64,000 nucleotides of DNA from JANXSS01 sp025356535 (lineage in GTDB: Bacteria > Pseudomonadota > Gammaproteobacteria > Burkholderiales > Burkholderiaceae_D). A program made the position numbers and the translations under genes. Under the pieces are notes generated by a model. That model did not search any database. It worked only from the letters and a program-made list of their open reading frames with translations, and had not been told where the DNA came from. The stretch is taken from assembly GCA_043762325.1 (NCBI GenBank), contig JAYUMU010000012.1:3629-67628 (forward strand). The letters run 5' to 3'. Positions 18,360 to 26,066 of the stretch are shown one piece after another (positions within the stretch are counted from its first letter, which is position 1; each line of letters starts with the position of its first letter).

Positions 18360-19384
18360 CCACGCTCCGGCTCGCCCGGCCCCGCAGCGGCGCACAATGC
18401 CATGCCGGGTTCTCCCTCATCGAATTGATGATCTCCCTGACCATCGGCCTGGTCATTGCCGGCGCCTCGTTTTACGCCTACCTGGGCACGGCCCGCGCGA
18501 CAAAGATGGCCGAGGCGCAGGGAAGGATGTACGAGGACGGCCAGGCCGCACTGATGATCCTCACGCAGCAGCTGCGCATGGCCGGCGCCAATCCGCAGCA
18601 GGCCGACCGGGCCGACAATGCTGCGCCGGCGCTGTCGAGCCGCCACAATCCGGTCTACCTGCCGATGCCCGAATATGCCGGGTTCGCGCTGGCGCCGGCA
18701 ACCTACAGCCCATCGGGATTCAGTATCCGGGGCTGCACCACATCGTTTAGCAACATCGATACGCAAGGTCAGATCGACGCCCTGACCTGCGTGCCGGGCA
18801 GCGGCTCGCAGTCCATTGCCATCAACTACGAGGCCGATCGGTTCAATACGGTCGCAACCGACGCAGGCCTGCCGACGGACTGCCTCGGAAACGCGCTGCC
18901 GTCGATCACGGCGACATTGCCAACGGTGATCGGCTCGGGCGTCGGCACGACCGACGTCACCTATGCGGTGGCCGACAACCGGTTCTATGTCGGCGCAACG
19001 CCGGCGATGACGAGCTTGTACTGCAAGGGCAATGGCGCCGCCGCAGCGCTGCCGCTGGTGGACAACATCGAGAACCTGCAGTTTTCGTACGGGGTGAGAA
19101 GCACCGCCGATGCGACGAGCACGGCTGCCGTCGCCGGGTATCTGAGCGCCGATCAGATCAGCACCCAAGCCGACCTGGCAGCCCTGCAAAACGACGCTGC
19201 ACGCTGGGCCAAGGTGCTGACCGTGCGCATCTGCATCGTGGTGCGCAGCGAGCTGCCCGTGGTATCGAACCCGGGCTCGGCGCGCTATCTGAAATGCGAT
19301 GGAACCATGGAGACGGCACCGCCCGACCTGCGGCTGCGGCATGCATACTTTACAACCGTGGTACTGCGGAACCGGCGACTGTGA
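18356..19384 (+). CDS. pilW: type IV pilus assembly protein PilW
   Basis: A 342-residue minor pilin. The leader CHAGFSLIELMISLTIGLVI has the G/F cleavage site. The body contains several Cys likely forming disulfides in the periplasm and ends with RHAYFTTVVLRNRRL, which fits PilW. The ATG overlaps the pilV stop (CTATGA). The following pilX start (GTG) overlaps this stop. Confidence 0.9.
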   Translation: MTTLRLARPRSGAQCHAGFSLIELMISLTIGLVIAGASFYAYLGTARATKMAEAQGRMYEDGQAALMILTQQLRMAGANPQQADRADNAAPALSSRHNPVYLPMPEYAGFALAPATYSPSGFSIRGCTTSFSNIDTQGQIDALTCVPGSGSQSIAINYEADRFNTVATDAGLPTDCLGNALPSITATLPTVIGSGVGTTDVTYAVADNRFYVGATPAMTSLYCKGNGAAAALPLVDNIENLQFSYGVRSTADATSTAAVAGYLSADQISTQADLAALQNDAARWAKVLTVRICIVVRSELPVVSNPGSARYLKCDGTMETAPPDLRLRHAYFTTVVLRNRRL

Positions 19385-20043
19385 AACCTGATCCCATGCC
19401 AGCACTCGCCAGAAAATTGCCTGCGACGACCAGCCGCTGCACGCCGCCACGCGCCGCGCCCGTGCGCCGGTTGCGCGGTCCCGAACACCAGCGCGGCCTG
19501 GTCCTGATCGTTGCATTGATCATGCTTGGCGTGATTTCACTGCTTGCCATTTCCAGCGTGCGCAATGCCGCATCGACCGAGACGGTTGCAGGCAACGTGC
19601 GCACGACAGAACTGGCGACGCAGGCTGCCGAGATCGCGTTGCGTCACTGCGAGGCGTCCGTTCTGGAGACGCTGTCGGCGGCCTCCGGCGCGCCGGCGGC
19701 GTACCCGACAACCTTCAATTCCGGCAATATCCTGTCGCCTGCAAGTGCTGCTCGCTGGCAGAACATGGCCAACTGGGACAGCACGACGTCTGCTGCCTAC
19801 GTTCTTCCACTGACCATGGTGAACCAGCCCGGAATGGCGACGACGACCTACAAGCGCCCGCCCGAATGCATGGTCGAGCCCTTGCCGGTGATGCCGGCCG
19901 GCGCCGGTGCAGTCCTCAGTACATCGACCTCGTTCGTCATCACTGCCCGCGGCTTCGGCCCGGAAGTTTTGGCCGCCAGTACCAGCCGCAGTCGCCCGGT
20001 CGGCAGCGAGGTCTGGATGCAGTCGCAGATCGACGTGCAATGA
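19381..20043 (+). CDS. pilX: pilus assembly protein PilX
   Basis: A 220-residue protein with an N-terminal segment HQRGLVLIVALIMLGVISLLA, the class-III-like hydrophobic start of PilX, then SSVRNAASTETVAGNVRTTELATQAAEIALRHCE, a conserved PilX helix. The GTG at 19381 overlaps the pilW stop (GTGA); an ATG at 19396 is an alternative. PilX contributes to tip complex formation and aggregation in known systems. Confidence 0.85.
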   Translation: MKPDPMPALARKLPATTSRCTPPRAAPVRRLRGPEHQRGLVLIVALIMLGVISLLAISSVRNAASTETVAGNVRTTELATQAAEIALRHCEASVLETLSAASGAPAAYPTTFNSGNILSPASAARWQNMANWDSTTSAAYVLPLTMVNQPGMATTTYKRPPECMVEPLPVMPAGAGAVLSTSTSFVITARGFGPEVLAASTSRSRPVGSEVWMQSQIDVQ

Positions 20044-20054
20044 AAGGACCCGCG

Positions 20055-21251
20055 ATGACAGCCGCCCGAATCCGCATGCGTGCCGTTGCCGACGACGATC
20101 GGGCGGCTTGCCGCAGGCCGCCCGTCTGGATCAGGATGCTCTGTCCGCTCGCGCTGCTGCTGTGGACGCTGCCCGCGCATGCGGAGGCCTATGCATTTCC
20201 AGGCAATCTGCCGGCGAGCTGCAGCCGCAACAGCAGCGGCACCTATGTCTGCGATGGCTTGACGCTTGCATCCGGCGACTCGCTTACGGTGGCGGCGCCG
20301 ACCGTCATCACGGTCAACGGGCCGCTGAAAACGGCCCCATCCACCCAGATCAATGCCGGCGGCGCTGCCTCGAAGCTCACGCTGGTGATCGTCGGTGTCA
20401 GCGACCTCGGTGACAAATCAACGATTGCCGCCAACATCACCGCCGGCGGGACACTCTCCTTCGGCGTCCAGAGCACCATCAAGGGCACCCTCACCACTGC
20501 TGTCGGCGTCATCAACATCGGCCCGGGCAGTACGGTCGTCGGTGCGATCACCACCGGTTCGGGGGCAGTCAATATCGGCGACGCCAGTACGGTCACCGGG
20601 TCGATCAACACCACTGTTGCCGGCGTGGTGACGGTCGGTAACGACGCCACTATCTCCGGCAACATCACCACGGTTTCCGGTGCCGTCAACATCGGTCAAC
20701 GAAGCCGGGTCGACGGCGCCATCATCACCCTGATCGCCGGCGCCGTCACGATCGCCACGGGCGCCACCATCGCAGGCAGCGTTTCGACGACCTACCAGGG
20801 AAGCGACATCGGTGCGGGCGTCATCACGATCGGTGACGGCGTCCAGGTCAACGGTACCGTCACCACCAATACCGGCGCAATTACCATCGGCAAGTCGAGC
20901 CGTATTACCGAAACCATCCGCACCAACGACGGTGCAATCACGGTCGGCAACAATGCCAATATCGGCGGGTCGGCTTGCACGGCAAATTCCGGCGCGATCA
21001 CGGTCGGCGACAACAGCAATGTGAGCGGCAACATCGAAACCTTGCATGCCGGCGCCATCACGGTCGGCGACTTCAGCAACGTGGGCGGCGCCGCCACGGT
21101 ATATGCCGCAGGCGCCAGGACCGTGGCTGCCAGTGCGACGGTGCGAAACCGGATCGGTATTTCCTGCGACATCATCGCCGCCAAATCCACCGCGCGCCCG
21201 CCACTGACGATCAAGTCACGCGTGTGGCGTCAACTTTTCATGCGGTCGTAA
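20055..21251 (+). CDS. secreted beta-helix repeat protein in the pilin operon
   Basis: A 398-residue protein with a signal peptide (hydrophobic core ICPLALLLWTLPAHAEA-like, about residues 28-46) followed by about ten repeats of 19-20 residues of the form GA(I/V)xIGxxSxVxGxIxT. Such repeats form parallel beta-helices, as in polymer-forming bactofilin-like and adhesin proteins. The C-terminal ~25 residues are basic (IKSRVWRQLFMRS). It sits between pilX and pilE, where pilY1 often lies; no PilY1 is present. AAAGGA sits 7 bp before ATG 20055; an ATG at 20040 overlapping pilX is an alternative. Function unknown; a surface-exposed or periplasmic filamentous role is inferred from the fold and context. 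Confidence 0.75.
   Translation: MTAARIRMRAVADDDRAACRRPPVWIRMLCPLALLLWTLPAHAEAYAFPGNLPASCSRNSSGTYVCDGLTLASGDSLTVAAPTVITVNGPLKTAPSTQINAGGAASKLTLVIVGVSDLGDKSTIAANITAGGTLSFGVQSTIKGTLTTAVGVINIGPGSTVVGAITTGSGAVNIGDASTVTGSINTTVAGVVTVGNDATISGNITTVSGAVNIGQRSRVDGAIITLIAGAVTIATGATIAGSVSTTYQGSDIGAGVITIGDGVQVNGTVTTNTGAITIGKSSRITETIRTNDGAITVGNNANIGGSACTANSGAITVGDNSNVSGNIETLHAGAITVGDFSNVGGAATVYAAGARTVAASATVRNRIGISCDIIAAKSTARPPLTIKSRVWRQLFMRS
20503..21110 (+). repeat. in-frame ~57-60 bp coding repeats of the beta-helix gene
   Basis: DNA repeats built around GGCGC(G/C)ATCACGGTCGGCGA, for example near 20993 and 21050, encode the 19-20-residue protein repeats. The near-identical last units suggest recent internal duplication or conversion. 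Confidence 0.75.
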
Positions 21252-21254
21252 CCG

Positions 21255-21770
21255 ATGCTCACCACAGAAAACGCAGTAGCGGGCATCGTGCTGGTGTCAA
21301 ACGCCATCAGGCGCGCCAGAACGGCGGGTTTTACGTTGATAGAACTCGTCATCGTCATGCTGATCGTCACGATTCTGGCGGCTGTGGCGTTGCCGTCCTA
21401 CGCCAGCTACATTGCCAAGGCCCGCCGCGCCGACGCCAAAAGTCAACTCATGCAAGTCGCCCAGTACATGCGTGCCTTCTATGCGGCCAATGACAGTTTT
21501 GTCCAGGACCGGGCCGCAAATTCCGTCCTCGGCCAGATACCGCCGGCGCTTTTGCAGTCGCCCGCAGACGCGACAAAGATCTACGGCCTCCTGATTCCTG
21601 AATCGACGCTGACCGACGGCAGTTTCGAGATCCGGATGTCGCCGGTAGCCGGCGGGCGGATGAGCACGGACCAGTGCGGCGTTTTCACCCTGACCTCGAC
21701 CGGTGTGCGCGGCGTGATGATCGGCGAGGTGGCGGGCGAGGCCGCATTGCGCGACCAGTGCTGGCAATAG
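21255..21770 (+). CDS. pilE: type IV pilin PilE-like
   Basis: A 171-residue prepilin with RTAGFTLIELVIVMLIVTIL (cleavage G/F, Glu +5), then PSYASYIAKARRADAKSQLMQVAQYMRAFYAAND, a PilE-type amphipathic helix. Two C-terminal Cys (QCGVF and DQCWQ) enclose a D-region disulfide loop. Annotated as minor pilin PilE because of its place at the end of the fimT-pilVWX block. It starts 3 bp after the beta-helix gene. Confidence 0.9.
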   Translation: MLTTENAVAGIVLVSNAIRRARTAGFTLIELVIVMLIVTILAAVALPSYASYIAKARRADAKSQLMQVAQYMRAFYAANDSFVQDRAANSVLGQIPPALLQSPADATKIYGLLIPESTLTDGSFEIRMSPVAGGRMSTDQCGVFTLTSTGVRGVMIGEVAGEAALRDQCWQ

Positions 21771-21931
21771 CCGTGCGAACGCGACGCGCGATGCGGTGTT
21801 TGGATAAGGAAACCGGGTCAAAACCATCACCCGGAAAAAACCGGATGCTGCTTTTTTAGTAAAGATAAATCTGTCCGGCTGGCGAAATCGCGCATCCGGC
21901 GTGGCCTGTAGGGCGCCGGTGCGTACAGCAG

Positions 21932-21948
21932 TTGTCCACGGTAGACAA
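21932..21948. promoter_or_regulatory. 17-bp palindrome, putative operator
   Basis: TTGTCCACGGTAGACAA is a near-perfect palindrome with one mismatched pair. It lies 118 bp upstream of the HTH-receiver gene in an AT-rich intergenic region, so it could be an autoregulatory site of that protein. No experimental analogue is known to me. Confidence 0.4.
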
Positions 21949-22065
21949 CAAGAAACATATTTTGCGTAAATAAAAATAATCTATGATGAGGGGTACAAAT
22001 CACTCTAAATAAAGCTAAATGTTAAATTTGTTAGTGGTAAAAAGTTTTTCTGAAGGAACTTTGGC

Positions 22066-22677
22066 ATGACTGACTCCGATATTTGCACAACGCAACAGGC
22101 TGCCAAAATGCTGGGTATTTCCGTAACGTCCGTGCAGCAACTGGTCGAGAGTGGCGAGATCGAAGCCTGGAAAACAAAGGGTGGACATCGCCGCATATCG
22201 TTGGCCGCGGTGCAGTGCTACAGAGGAACGCTGGCTGCTCCGACGCCGGTTAGCGCCCCCGCGACCAAGCCGCTCAATACTGACCTCACGATCCTGATCG
22301 TGGAAGACGACAAGATGCAGCGCCTGGTATACGACCGCCAGATCCGCGCCTGGAATCTGCCGGCAAGCGTGCATTTCTGCGACAACGGTTATCGCGCACT
22401 GGTCGAGATCGCAACCCGCAAGCCCGATATCCTGCTGGCCGACATCATGATGGATGGCATAGACGGTTACGAAGTCGTGACCACGATCCTGTCGTACCCC
22501 GACCTGGCGCAGATGAACATCGCGATCCTTTCCGGCATGCCGCCGGACGATATCGCCGCGCGCGGCGGGGTGCCCGACGGCGTGGTTTTTTTTGAAAAGC
22601 CGGTGAACTACGACGAGCTGCGCGGTTTCCTGCGCGCCTGCTGTGCCCAGAAGGTGCGCGCTGCGCGCGCCGGATGA
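22066..22677 (+). CDS. response regulator with N-terminal excisionase-type HTH
   Basis: A 203-residue protein. Residues 6-55 (CTTQQAAKMLGISVTSVQQLVESGEIEAWKTKGGHRRI) form an excisionase/MerR-like winged helix of the helix_turn_helix_17 type. After an Ala/Pro linker, a receiver domain follows (LIVEDDKMQ, phospho-acceptor Asp126 in LLADIMMDG, Lys178 in FFEKPVN). The order DNA-binding then receiver is the reverse of OmpR-type regulators. It heads a gene set with an Hpt protein and a hybrid kinase, suggesting one phosphorelay. Targets may include the neighbouring pilin or ice-binding-like genes (inference). Confidence 0.88.
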   Translation: MTDSDICTTQQAAKMLGISVTSVQQLVESGEIEAWKTKGGHRRISLAAVQCYRGTLAAPTPVSAPATKPLNTDLTILIVEDDKMQRLVYDRQIRAWNLPASVHFCDNGYRALVEIATRKPDILLADIMMDGIDGYEVVTTILSYPDLAQMNIAILSGMPPDDIAARGGVPDGVVFFEKPVNYDELRGFLRACCAQKVRAARAG

Positions 22678-22749
22678 GCACCCGGACAACATCGGCCTGC
22701 CGGCACGCCTGCGGCGACCTGCGCAAGCGCATGCGCAGGCAAGGCATCC

Positions 22750-23187
22750 GTGGCGCTGCATCCTGATTGTCGCGCACCGGGTCGCGCTGCGATGCATGGC
22801 CTTGCGCCGTGCATCGCAGCGCTGCAGGTCCTTGACCTGGACATTCTCATCAGCACGGCAGCGGGCGATCGCGCGCTCGCCCGGGAGCTGCTGACGATTT
22901 TTGTTGCAACGGCCGAGCCGATCTTCAGGCGGCTTGCAGCGGCGATGGAGGCCGGTGATTGCGCAGCAAGCCGGCACGAGAGCCATGCCATGGCCGGCGC
23001 GGCAGGCCTGATCGGTGCGAGCGCAATCATCCCGATCCTCAAGGAGATCGAAGTGCTTGCTTTTCGGCGTCACCATGAATCCGTCGCCAGCCGAATGCCC
23101 GCACTGGCGTTGGCGTTCGCACCCGTCATGGCAGCCGTCGTGCAGGCGCTGGAGAATTTCGATGCGTCCGGCGAAGCGGCTTTATGA
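22750..23187 (+). CDS. Hpt-domain phosphotransfer protein
   Basis: A 145-residue all-helical protein. Residues 75-92 (RHESHAMAGAAGLIGASA) carry the Hpt signature with His79 as phospho-acceptor, but the usual Lys of HxxKG is Ala (HAMAG). It starts at GTG 22750 or ATG 22792. It lies 72 bp after the receiver protein and 32 bp before the hybrid kinase, so it likely carries phosphate between the kinase's receiver and the HTH-receiver protein. Confidence 0.75.
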   Translation: MALHPDCRAPGRAAMHGLAPCIAALQVLDLDILISTAAGDRALARELLTIFVATAEPIFRRLAAAMEAGDCAASRHESHAMAGAAGLIGASAIIPILKEIEVLAFRRHHESVASRMPALALAFAPVMAAVVQALENFDASGEAAL

Positions 23188-23219
23188 CGTCCCGTGCATG
23201 CGCCCCTTGAGACAATCCA

Positions 23220-25508
23220 ATGCATGACGAAGTGCCACTGAACCGTAAAACGACGACGCTACTGAGCCGGTTGCAGGCGCTGGCGCGCTGGCACGGCGTG
23301 GGTGCGCATCATGCGACCGTCGTCATTGGCCTCACCGTCATCGTGCTGCTGAGCGTCTCGGCCATTCTGGCCAGCCGGGTTCTCTATGATCGCGCAATCG
23401 AGGAATGGCGCCGCGAACTGAGCAACCTGTCCATGATCCTGGCCGAAAACACGTCGCAGGCCGTCAATTCGGCCTATCTGGTCATCAACGAGCTGGCCGA
23501 CACGGTGAAGGTGGCAAACATCGAGAACCAGGCGGCGATGGTCGCCGTATTCGGCAACGAGTTCATGTTTCACACGATGCGAAACCAGATCAGCGGCCTG
23601 CCGCAGATCAGCGTGGCCACGATTGTCGGTGCCGACGGCAATGTCATCAACTTTACCCGCTCTTATCCTGCACCGCCGATCAGCCTGGCCGATCGTGACC
23701 ACTTCTCCCATCATCGGGATCATGTCGACGGCGGCGTGTTTCTCAGTACACCGGTTCGCAACAAGGGCGACGGAAAATGGACGTTCTATCTGAGCCGGCG
23801 ACTGGAAAATGCCGACCACGTGTTTCTGGGCGTGGTTTTGATCGGCATCTCGTGCGACTTCTTTTCTGATTTTTTCCGCAACGTGAGCATTGGCGAGAAT
23901 TCGGCCATTTCCCTGTTTCGCCGGGATTTCACGCTGCTGGCGCGCTGGCCGATGGTCGAGGCCACGATGGGCAAGAAAATTTTCACCGGCTCGACCTACG
24001 ACATCATCTCGCAGGGAAAGGAGCATGACGTCATCCTCAAGAACGGCCCCCGGGAAGCGGAAAATTCACGCAGTGTCTACCGGATGGGGGCCTCGCGCCT
24101 GGTCAAGCGATATCCCCTCATCGTCAATGTCACGGTGACCGATGAAGTCTTCCTGAGCAGCTGGCGTCAGACCACGCGACTGCTCGCCGGTGTCACCGTG
24201 ATCAGCGTGCTGGCGCTTGCCATTGCATTTTTCTTGATGGCGCGACTGCTCAAGCGGCATGAACTCGATACGTTGCGCGCAATGGCTTTCCAGGCCGAAG
24301 CCGAAGCGGCAAACCGCGCCAAGTCGCGGTTTCTAGCGATGATGAGCCATGAGATCCGTACGCCGATGAGTGGCATCCTCGGCATGTCGGAGCTGTTGCT
24401 CGAATCCGGCCTGAACCGGAACCAGCAGGGTTTTGCCTCCGATGGCTTCAAGGCCGCGCGCGGCCTGATGCGCATCATTGATGAAATTCTCGATTTTTCG
24501 AAAATCGAATCCGGTCACATGGAAATCGAAACGATGGCTTTCCATCCGGTTTCCCTGGCGCGCGAGGTAGTCAACCTGCAAATGCGAGCAGCCGAAAAAA
24601 AGCATCTGAAGCTCGATTTGCAGTGTGATGCGCCGGAATCGTTATGTCTCAGCTCGGACCCGATCCGCATACGCCAGATTCTCGTCAACCTGGTCAACAA
24701 CGCCATAAAATTTACCGCCAGCGGCACGGTCACGGTCCATCTCGCCATCCGTTCGAGCGATACCGATCCTTTCGTGACCGAGTTGTCGTTTGCCGTGGTC
24801 GACACCGGCCTTGGCTTGAGCGAAGAAGCGCAGCTGCACCTCTACGAACCGTTCCGCCAGGCCGACTCGAGCATCAGCCGCCAGTATGGCGGTACCGGTC
24901 TCGGGCTGACGGTCTGCAAGCGCCTGGTCGAACTGATGCACGGTTCGATCGCCTGCAGCAGTCGCGTCGGCTTCGGTACCCGCTTCGCGTTCACGATTCC
25001 CTGCGGCATTGCGTCGGCAGTCGAGATGCCGACGGTGCCTGCCGAGTTGCCCCGCCCGCCGTTGCTACCGCATGCGCCGCGCCTGCCGGCAGAGGGTGCT
25101 TTCCTGATGGCGCCGGCCACCAGCGGCGCCCCGTCGGCGCGGCGGGTGCTGGTCGTGGAAGACACCGAAATCAGTCGGCGCCTGGTAAAGATTTTGATGA
25201 GCAGGAACGGCTGGATCGTCGACGAGGCTGAAAATGGCGGCCTGGCCCTGGCGGCCCTTTCGCTGTCGTCTTACGATCTGGTGCTGATGGACTGCATGAT
25301 GCCGATCATGGATGGCTACGAAGCGGTCCGGCAAACACGGACCGCCGAACTCGCCGCGGGCAGGGCCCGCATACCGATCATCGGCTTGACCGCCGGTGCA
25401 ATCGAAGGTGACCGCGAACGCTGTCTGGCTGCCGGGATGGACGACTACCTGGCCAAGCCATTTACCGCCACGGCGCTGGCCGAAATGGTCGATCACTGGA
25501 CCGCATGA
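23220..25508 (+). CDS. hybrid histidine kinase with periplasmic sensor and receiver
   Basis: A 762-residue membrane kinase. TM1 is about residues 33-53, then an extracytoplasmic dCache-like sensor of ~260 residues, TM2 near residues 322-345, a HisKA domain with His377 in MMSHEIRTPM, HATPase_c with NLVNNAIKF, DTGLGL and GGTGLGL boxes, and a receiver with Asp691 in VLMDCMMP. The receiver passes phosphate to an Hpt protein, and one is encoded just upstream. Signal unknown; dCache sensors bind small molecules. Confidence 0.93.
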   Translation: MHDEVPLNRKTTTLLSRLQALARWHGVGAHHATVVIGLTVIVLLSVSAILASRVLYDRAIEEWRRELSNLSMILAENTSQAVNSAYLVINELADTVKVANIENQAAMVAVFGNEFMFHTMRNQISGLPQISVATIVGADGNVINFTRSYPAPPISLADRDHFSHHRDHVDGGVFLSTPVRNKGDGKWTFYLSRRLENADHVFLGVVLIGISCDFFSDFFRNVSIGENSAISLFRRDFTLLARWPMVEATMGKKIFTGSTYDIISQGKEHDVILKNGPREAENSRSVYRMGASRLVKRYPLIVNVTVTDEVFLSSWRQTTRLLAGVTVISVLALAIAFFLMARLLKRHELDTLRAMAFQAEAEAANRAKSRFLAMMSHEIRTPMSGILGMSELLLESGLNRNQQGFASDGFKAARGLMRIIDEILDFSKIESGHMEIETMAFHPVSLAREVVNLQMRAAEKKHLKLDLQCDAPESLCLSSDPIRIRQILVNLVNNAIKFTASGTVTVHLAIRSSDTDPFVTELSFAVVDTGLGLSEEAQLHLYEPFRQADSSISRQYGGTGLGLTVCKRLVELMHGSIACSSRVGFGTRFAFTIPCGIASAVEMPTVPAELPRPPLLPHAPRLPAEGAFLMAPATSGAPSARRVLVVEDTEISRRLVKILMSRNGWIVDEAENGGLALAALSLSSYDLVLMDCMMPIMDGYEAVRQTRTAELAAGRARIPIIGLTAGAIEGDRERCLAAGMDDYLAKPFTATALAEMVDHWTA

Positions 25509-25551
25509 ACGGCATCACAGCGCCGGATGCTGCCTTGCCGGCAACGATGCC

Positions 25552-25713
25552 AAAAGCAGAATTCGAAATGGCGCAGGCGTGTTGCGTAGCGATTCGGACC
25601 GCAGTGCAAGGCGCGGGAAGTGCCGTGCGGCAGGCCGCACAAGCGCGCTGCAACGCCGCGCTGTGGTTTGAAGCGGTGCCTAGCGCGCGGATGCCTTTGC
25701 GAGATCTGCTCTA
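25552..25713 (+). repeat. MITE-like element, copy A (degraded)
   Basis: 162 bp related to copy B at 28043-28213. Shared blocks include GCAGAATTCGAAATG, CGATTCGGACCGCAGTGCA and TGTGGTT(T/C)GAAGCGGTGC. The ends are inverted: AAAAGCAGAATTC on the left and GAGATCTGCTCTA on the right (read inverted TAGAGCAGATCTC). The short frame inside (25505-25714) is not considered a gene. Confidence 0.7.
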
Positions 25714-25797
25714 GCGGTCTGACTCAAAAATTCATTTGCTAGTCACGCGATCTGCCGCGACCTGTGCCTCAAGAGAGGACGGTAATGGGAGATTGCC

Positions 25798-25980
25798 ATG
25801 GCTGTCTCGGAGCGTACCCGGTTGGTGGTGTCGGCCTCGGAGCGTACGACTCTGCAAGGGTGGAATCGACGACGGCGTACTGCGCAAGCGCTGGCACTTC
25901 GGGCGCGCATCGCGCTGGCATGCGCCGAACCCGGGTACCGTAAATGCAAGCGGCGCACCGCAACAACAGTTTCGCTATTG
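25798..25980 (+). pseudogene. IS630-family transposase N-terminal fragment
   Basis: The translation MAVSERTRLVVSASERTTLQ followed by GWNRRRRTAQALALRARIAL and ACAEPG matches the conserved N-terminus of IS630-type transposases (Rxx(T/K)AQALALRARI(V/A)LACAEG). The similarity ends near residue 46-60, and the helix-turn-helix and DDE parts are missing. It lies 85 bp from MITE-like copy A. Confidence 0.7.
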
Positions 25981-26066
25981 TCGTGTGCGCCATTTCCAGC
26001 CGGTGTTATCCGTCTGCAGCCGGGCAGATGCTGTTGCACCCGGCCGGCAGCAGGCAGGCAAACCGC

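Noticed and set aside
21809..21858. Terminator after pilE
   Set aside because: ACCGGGT/ACCCGG can pair, but the T-run lies about 20 bases further on, so it is not a clean rho-independent terminator.
25505..25714. Short + strand frame after the hybrid kinase
   Set aside because: It lies almost wholly inside the inverted-repeat element A and has no recognisable product.
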